NCBI GenBank assembly: GCA_964613795.1
Contig: CAZTJR010000003.1
Span: 1-64,000 of the forward strand
Length of the DNA stretch: 64,000 nucleotides
DNA from: Chromatocurvus sp964613795
Lineage (GTDB): Bacteria > Pseudomonadota > Gammaproteobacteria > Pseudomonadales > Halieaceae
Direction of reading: 5' to 3'
Shown one piece after another: positions 61,193 to 64,000 of the stretch. Position numbers and translations under genes: made by a program. Position 1 is the first letter of the stretch. The number at the start of each line of letters is the position of its first letter. The notes beneath the pieces are model-generated. The model saw nothing but the letters and a program-made list of their open reading frames with translations. It had not been told where the DNA came from and did no database searches.

Positions 61193-62271
61193 GCGCAGAC
61201 CTCGCGCGGCACCCGCGCCGGCATGCGGGTCACCAGCTCGTAGCCGATGGTGCTGGCGTGCCGGGCGACTTCGCCCACGGGTAACCCTTCACCCCACAGC
61301 GTGACCGGGTCACCCACATGCACCGCCGCGATATCTGTCACATCCACCGTGAGCATATCCATTGAGACACGACCCACCAGGGGTACGCGTTGTCCGTTGA
61401 CCAGTACCGGCGTGCCGTTGTCCGCCGTGCGCGGATAGCCGTCGCCGTAGCCCGCAGTTACCGTCGCAATGCGCGACGGGCGTGCTGCCCGCCAGGTGGC
61501 GCCGTAACCGACGGCATCGCCGGCCGGGATATCACGGACGCCAATCACTTTTGATTCCAGCGTCATCACCGGTTTCAGTGCCGCGGCCTCGGGCAGTGGT
61601 TCCCTGAAAGGAGAATCGCCGTAAAGCATGTAGCCCGGGCGAATCCAGTCCAGATGGGTCTCTGGCCAGGCGAGAACGGCGGGTGAGTTGGCCGCGCTAC
61701 GCAGGCAGCCCAGTCCGTCGCAGAGCGCGAGAAAGCAGGCGAGCTGTTCTCGGGTCTCGTCCCGCGCCAGTTCGTCAGCGCGTGAGAAGTGCGTGCACAA
61801 AACCGTGTCGGTCCCGGTATTCCGGGTGTCCCGCAGCGCCTGCAGAAACGCCGGTGCACGCTGTGGCGCCACACCCAGCCGATGCATGCCGGTATCGACC
61901 TTAAGCCAGCAGGTGACCGTCTGGCTCAGTGTTGCTTCCTGCAGCCAGCGTAGCTGCTCCTCGCAGGTCTGCATGATCCAGGCCCCGATCGCAGCAGCCT
62001 CGGCCAGTTCCGACGCCTCGAACACCCCTTCCAGGAGGAGAATGGGGCGTCGGATGCCGCAGTCCCGCAGGCGCACGGCCTCTTCCAGCGAGGCCACAGC
62101 GAAGGCTGCGACGCAATCATCCAGCGCGGCGGCCACGGATTCGGCGCCGTGGCCGTAGCCGTCCGCCTTGACGACCGCCATCAGTCGCGAGTCAGGAGCC
62201 AGTCCAGCCGCTACCGCGGCGTTGTGGCGCAGGTTATCAAGATGGATCCTGGCGCGGGTGGGACGAGGCAT
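61189..62271 (-). CDS. alr: Alanine racemase
   Basis: PLP enzyme that interconverts L- and D-alanine for peptidoglycan. The 360-residue protein has the PLP lysine in AVVKADGYGHGAESVA and the second catalytic tyrosine in GDAVGYGATWRAARP. It overlaps ppx by 4 nt and shares one nucleotide with the D-amino acid aminotransferase stop. The paired location with that enzyme suggests a joint role in D-amino acid supply or breakdown. Confidence 0.95.
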   Translation of the reverse strand: MPRPTRARIHLDNLRHNAAVAAGLAPDSRLMAVVKADGYGHGAESVAAALDDCVAAFAVASLEEAVRLRDCGIRRPILLLEGVFEASELAEAAAIGAWIMQTCEEQLRWLQEATLSQTVTCWLKVDTGMHRLGVAPQRAPAFLQALRDTRNTGTDTVLCTHFSRADELARDETREQLACFLALCDGLGCLRSAANSPAVLAWPETHLDWIRPGYMLYGDSPFREPLPEAAALKPVMTLESKVIGVRDIPAGDAVGYGATWRAARPSRIATVTAGYGDGYPRTADNGTPVLVNGQRVPLVGRVSMDMLTVDVTDIAAVHVGDPVTLWGEGLPVGEVARHASTIGYELVTRMPARVPREVCA

Positions 62272-63128
62272 CAGTAATCGTAGCGGTGCGCCGCAAACAG
62301 ACCCTGTGCCGTAGCCCAGACCTCGCCAACGTTGCCGGTGCCGAGCGGTTTGCCGTCAATCATCGTCACGGGCGCGATCTCCTTGCTGGAGCTGGTGATC
62401 CATACTTCATCCGCCTGCAGCAGCTCCGCAATCGTCACCACGCGCTCCTCGACCGGAATATCACTGTGCCGGCGCAGGATGTCCAGCAGCATGAGCCGCG
62501 TGATGCCCGGCAATTTCTGATGGTCCAGCGGCGGCGTGGCGACCACGCCATCGCTCACGACAAATACGTTGCAGGCTGCAGCCTCCGTCACCTCGCCATC
62601 GCTGTTGTACAGGATGGTTTCCTGGGCGCCGGCGGCCTGTCCCTGCTGATAATGCATCACGTTGCCGAGCAGCGCAGTCGATTTTATATGGCAGCGTTTC
62701 CAGCGCAGGTCTTCGGCAGTGCTCACTCTGTAGGGCGTCACCCGTTGCCTGTCGGCCACCGGGGGCGGTGGAATCTCGAAGGTAAAGCCAAAGCAGGTGG
62801 CGTCGACCGATGACGGGTAGGCGTGATGACGCTTGCTGTCGGCGCCGCGGCTGACATGCAGATAAACGCCGAGATTGCCCGAGCCGTTGCGCTGCAGCAG
62901 GGTCTCCACGATACCCCGCCAGGCGGCCTCGTCCAGGTCGGTGCGTATCTCCAGCTCGGCAAGGCCATCGCGCATGCGCTGCATGTGCGGGCCAAAGCCT
63001 ACCAGCTGGCCATCGTAGGAGGGGATGACCTCGTAGATGCCATCACCGAACAGGAAGCCCCGGTCCATCGGCGATATGCGGGCTTCGCTCATCGGCAGAA
63101 AGTCGCCGTTAAGGTATACGGATGTCAT
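62271..63128 (-). CDS. dat: D-amino acid aminotransferase (class IV PLP)
   Basis: Fold-type IV aminotransferase of 285 residues. It begins VYLNGDFLPMSEARISPMDRGFLFGDGIYE, as D-alanine aminotransferases do, has the PLP lysine in KRCHIKSTALLGNV, and the phosphate-binding loops GEVTEAAACNVFVV and KLPGITRLMLLDI. It would swap amino groups between D-Ala and D-Glu with their keto acids. An aminodeoxychorismate lyase or branched-chain enzyme is possible from fold alone, but the start motif and alr next door favour Dat. Confidence 0.88.
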   Translation of the reverse strand: MTSVYLNGDFLPMSEARISPMDRGFLFGDGIYEVIPSYDGQLVGFGPHMQRMRDGLAELEIRTDLDEAAWRGIVETLLQRNGSGNLGVYLHVSRGADSKRHHAYPSSVDATCFGFTFEIPPPPVADRQRVTPYRVSTAEDLRWKRCHIKSTALLGNVMHYQQGQAAGAQETILYNSDGEVTEAAACNVFVVSDGVVATPPLDHQKLPGITRLMLLDILRRHSDIPVEERVVTIAELLQADEVWITSSSKEIAPVTMIDGKPLGTGNVGEVWATAQGLFAAHRYDY

Positions 63129-63153
63129 CGTGTCTGTGCCTCACTCAGTGCCG

Positions 63154-63990
63154 TCATGCCAGATCCGCGATCAGCGCCTGCAGCTGCGCGATGACCGACT
63201 CGCCCTCGGCGACTGCCAGGCCATCCTCAGTCAGCGTGTTTTCGCGGCTGATGCCGTCGACACTGCCGTGACTCGAGAGATAGGCGAGAATTTCCCGCGG
63301 CCGGATATCGCCGAGCAGGTCGCGTCCGGACCAGAATCCCAGATAGGCAATGATGCCATAGGCGCCCCAGTTGGACACGTCTGCGACCAGGAGTTCGTCG
63401 CAGGTTGTGGCGGAGCCGGTGATATCCAGCTGGCGAATGATGTCGGCCACATTGCCCATGCCAATCTCGTTACCGCCGTCGCCGATGGCAATGGTGGGGC
63501 ACCCGGCCTGTTCCAGGTACGTGTCGAAAATGCCGCACGCGGCGCTGATATCCTCGCCGCGCATGTTGTAGTAGGCGCCATCGGCGGCTCGCCCTGGACG
63601 CTCTATTGAGACAACTGCGTCGGGAGTGGTCTGAGCGAGGCGCAGAGTGGCTTCCTCGCGGGCAGCCGCTTCAGTAAGCGCCAGCAGAGGCAGAACACGA
63701 AAATCGTCCGCCAGTTTCCGACACAGCGGCTCGGCGCAGACCAGCCAGCATTGGGCTCCCAGTGCCTCCAGGCTGCGATACAGTGCGATGGCGCCCACGG
63801 GGCCATCGGTTTCGAAGGTGCCGGCGACCGGAAACCCCGTCCCGATTATCACTCGGCGGCTGCGGTAGAGCTGCTGTGCCGCGCGCCTGACGTAGCCCGG
63901 GCGCAAGACAGCGTGCACTCGCGCCATGCCGCGGAGGTCGCGCGCTACCAGCAGCGCCTCGATCGCGCTGTCGAGCGCTTTGTCGGTCAT
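63154..63990 (-). CDS. D-glutamate cyclase-like (DUF4392) protein
   Basis: 278-residue protein resembling the glutamate cyclase domain known from mammalian D-glutamate cyclase, which turns D-glutamate into 5-oxo-D-proline. Visible features: RRVIIGTGFPVAGTFETDGP near residue 45, ETDGP being a family hallmark, PDAVVSIERPGRAADGAYYN, and IAIGDGGNEIGMGNV. The ATG at 63990 lies 10 nt from the window edge with no clear ribosome site, and the frame is still open there, so a longer N-terminus cannot be excluded. It precedes dat by 25 nt on the same strand. Confidence 0.82.
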   Translation of the reverse strand: MTDKALDSAIEALLVARDLRGMARVHAVLRPGYVRRAAQQLYRSRRVIIGTGFPVAGTFETDGPVGAIALYRSLEALGAQCWLVCAEPLCRKLADDFRVLPLLALTEAAAREEATLRLAQTTPDAVVSIERPGRAADGAYYNMRGEDISAACGIFDTYLEQAGCPTIAIGDGGNEIGMGNVADIIRQLDITGSATTCDELLVADVSNWGAYGIIAYLGFWSGRDLLGDIRPREILAYLSSHGSVDGISRENTLTEDGLAVAEGESVIAQLQALIADLA

Positions 63991-64000
63991 AACCGGTATT

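Noticed and set aside
1..64000. CRISPR arrays, insertion sequences, phage genes, tRNA or rRNA
   Set aside because: No regularly spaced repeats, transposase or integrase motifs, or cloverleaf-like segments were found by reading; a dedicated tRNA scan was not possible.

Overview
The window is GC-rich, densely packed gammaproteobacterial chromosome with short intergenic gaps and many 4-nt start/stop overlaps. Large parts follow gene orders I know from Pseudomonas-like gammaproteobacteria (tadA-mltF-purL; secDF-suhB-trmJ-iscS-ndk-rlmN-pilF-ispG-hisS-yfgM-bamB-der). The presence of bchE and bchJ, two bacteriochlorophyll biosynthesis genes, points to an anoxygenic phototrophic gammaproteobacterium. 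A marine aerobic phototroph of the Halieaceae (OM60/NOR5) type is my best inference, but nothing in the window proves that lineage. I saw no transposase, integrase, CRISPR array, rRNA or tRNA.

Layout. 1-1.7 kb: 5'-truncated soluble chemoreceptor. 1.7-7.9 kb: heme uptake operon (TonB receptor, hmuTUV, hemS) behind one Fur-type box. 8-12.2 kb: RND efflux pump and its adaptor. 12.4-13.0 kb: a short-chain dehydrogenase broken by an assembly gap. 13.0-15.4 kb: bchE-bchJ, with overlapping PpsR/CrtJ-type and FNR-type boxes upstream of bchE. 15.4-21.4 kb: tadA, mltF, purL. 21.5-35.8 kb: the secDF-to-der housekeeping block, which lacks cysE, iscR, iscUA, hscBA, fdx and rodZ compared with the usual order. 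35.9-39.1 kb: DUF2807 protein, YtrA-type GntR regulator, ABC ATPase and permease. 39.3-40.9 kb: isocitrate lyase with a strong terminator. 41-44.9 kb: M24 peptidase, then an HxlR regulator-class II aldolase-SstT operon. 44.9-48.6 kb: cobalamin riboswitch controlling cobO-btuCDF. 48.6-57.2 kb: DUF501 protein, hybrid histidine kinase, GST, S9 peptidase, DAHP synthase, MsrA, nitronate monooxygenase and a PadR regulator. 57.2-59.7 kb: gspAB. 59.6-64 kb: ppx, then alanine racemase, D-amino acid aminotransferase and a D-glutamate cyclase-like protein.

How genes connect. BchE is a radical-SAM enzyme of the cobalamin-binding class, so the B12 salvage operon and the tetrapyrrole (heme) uptake operon fit one physiology. 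The bchE promoter appears to integrate low-oxygen activation (FNR-type box) and PpsR-type repression. The D-amino acid genes at the right end form a compact route linking D-Ala, D-Glu and probably 5-oxoproline.

Assembly. There are three runs of exactly 100 N. Those in secF and der are flanked by identical 55-nt copies and look like unmerged contig ends; collapsing them restores intact genes. The one in the SDR gene is a true gap of underestimated size. The only gene-free stretch over 300 bp (48269-48623) holds the riboswitch and two promoters.
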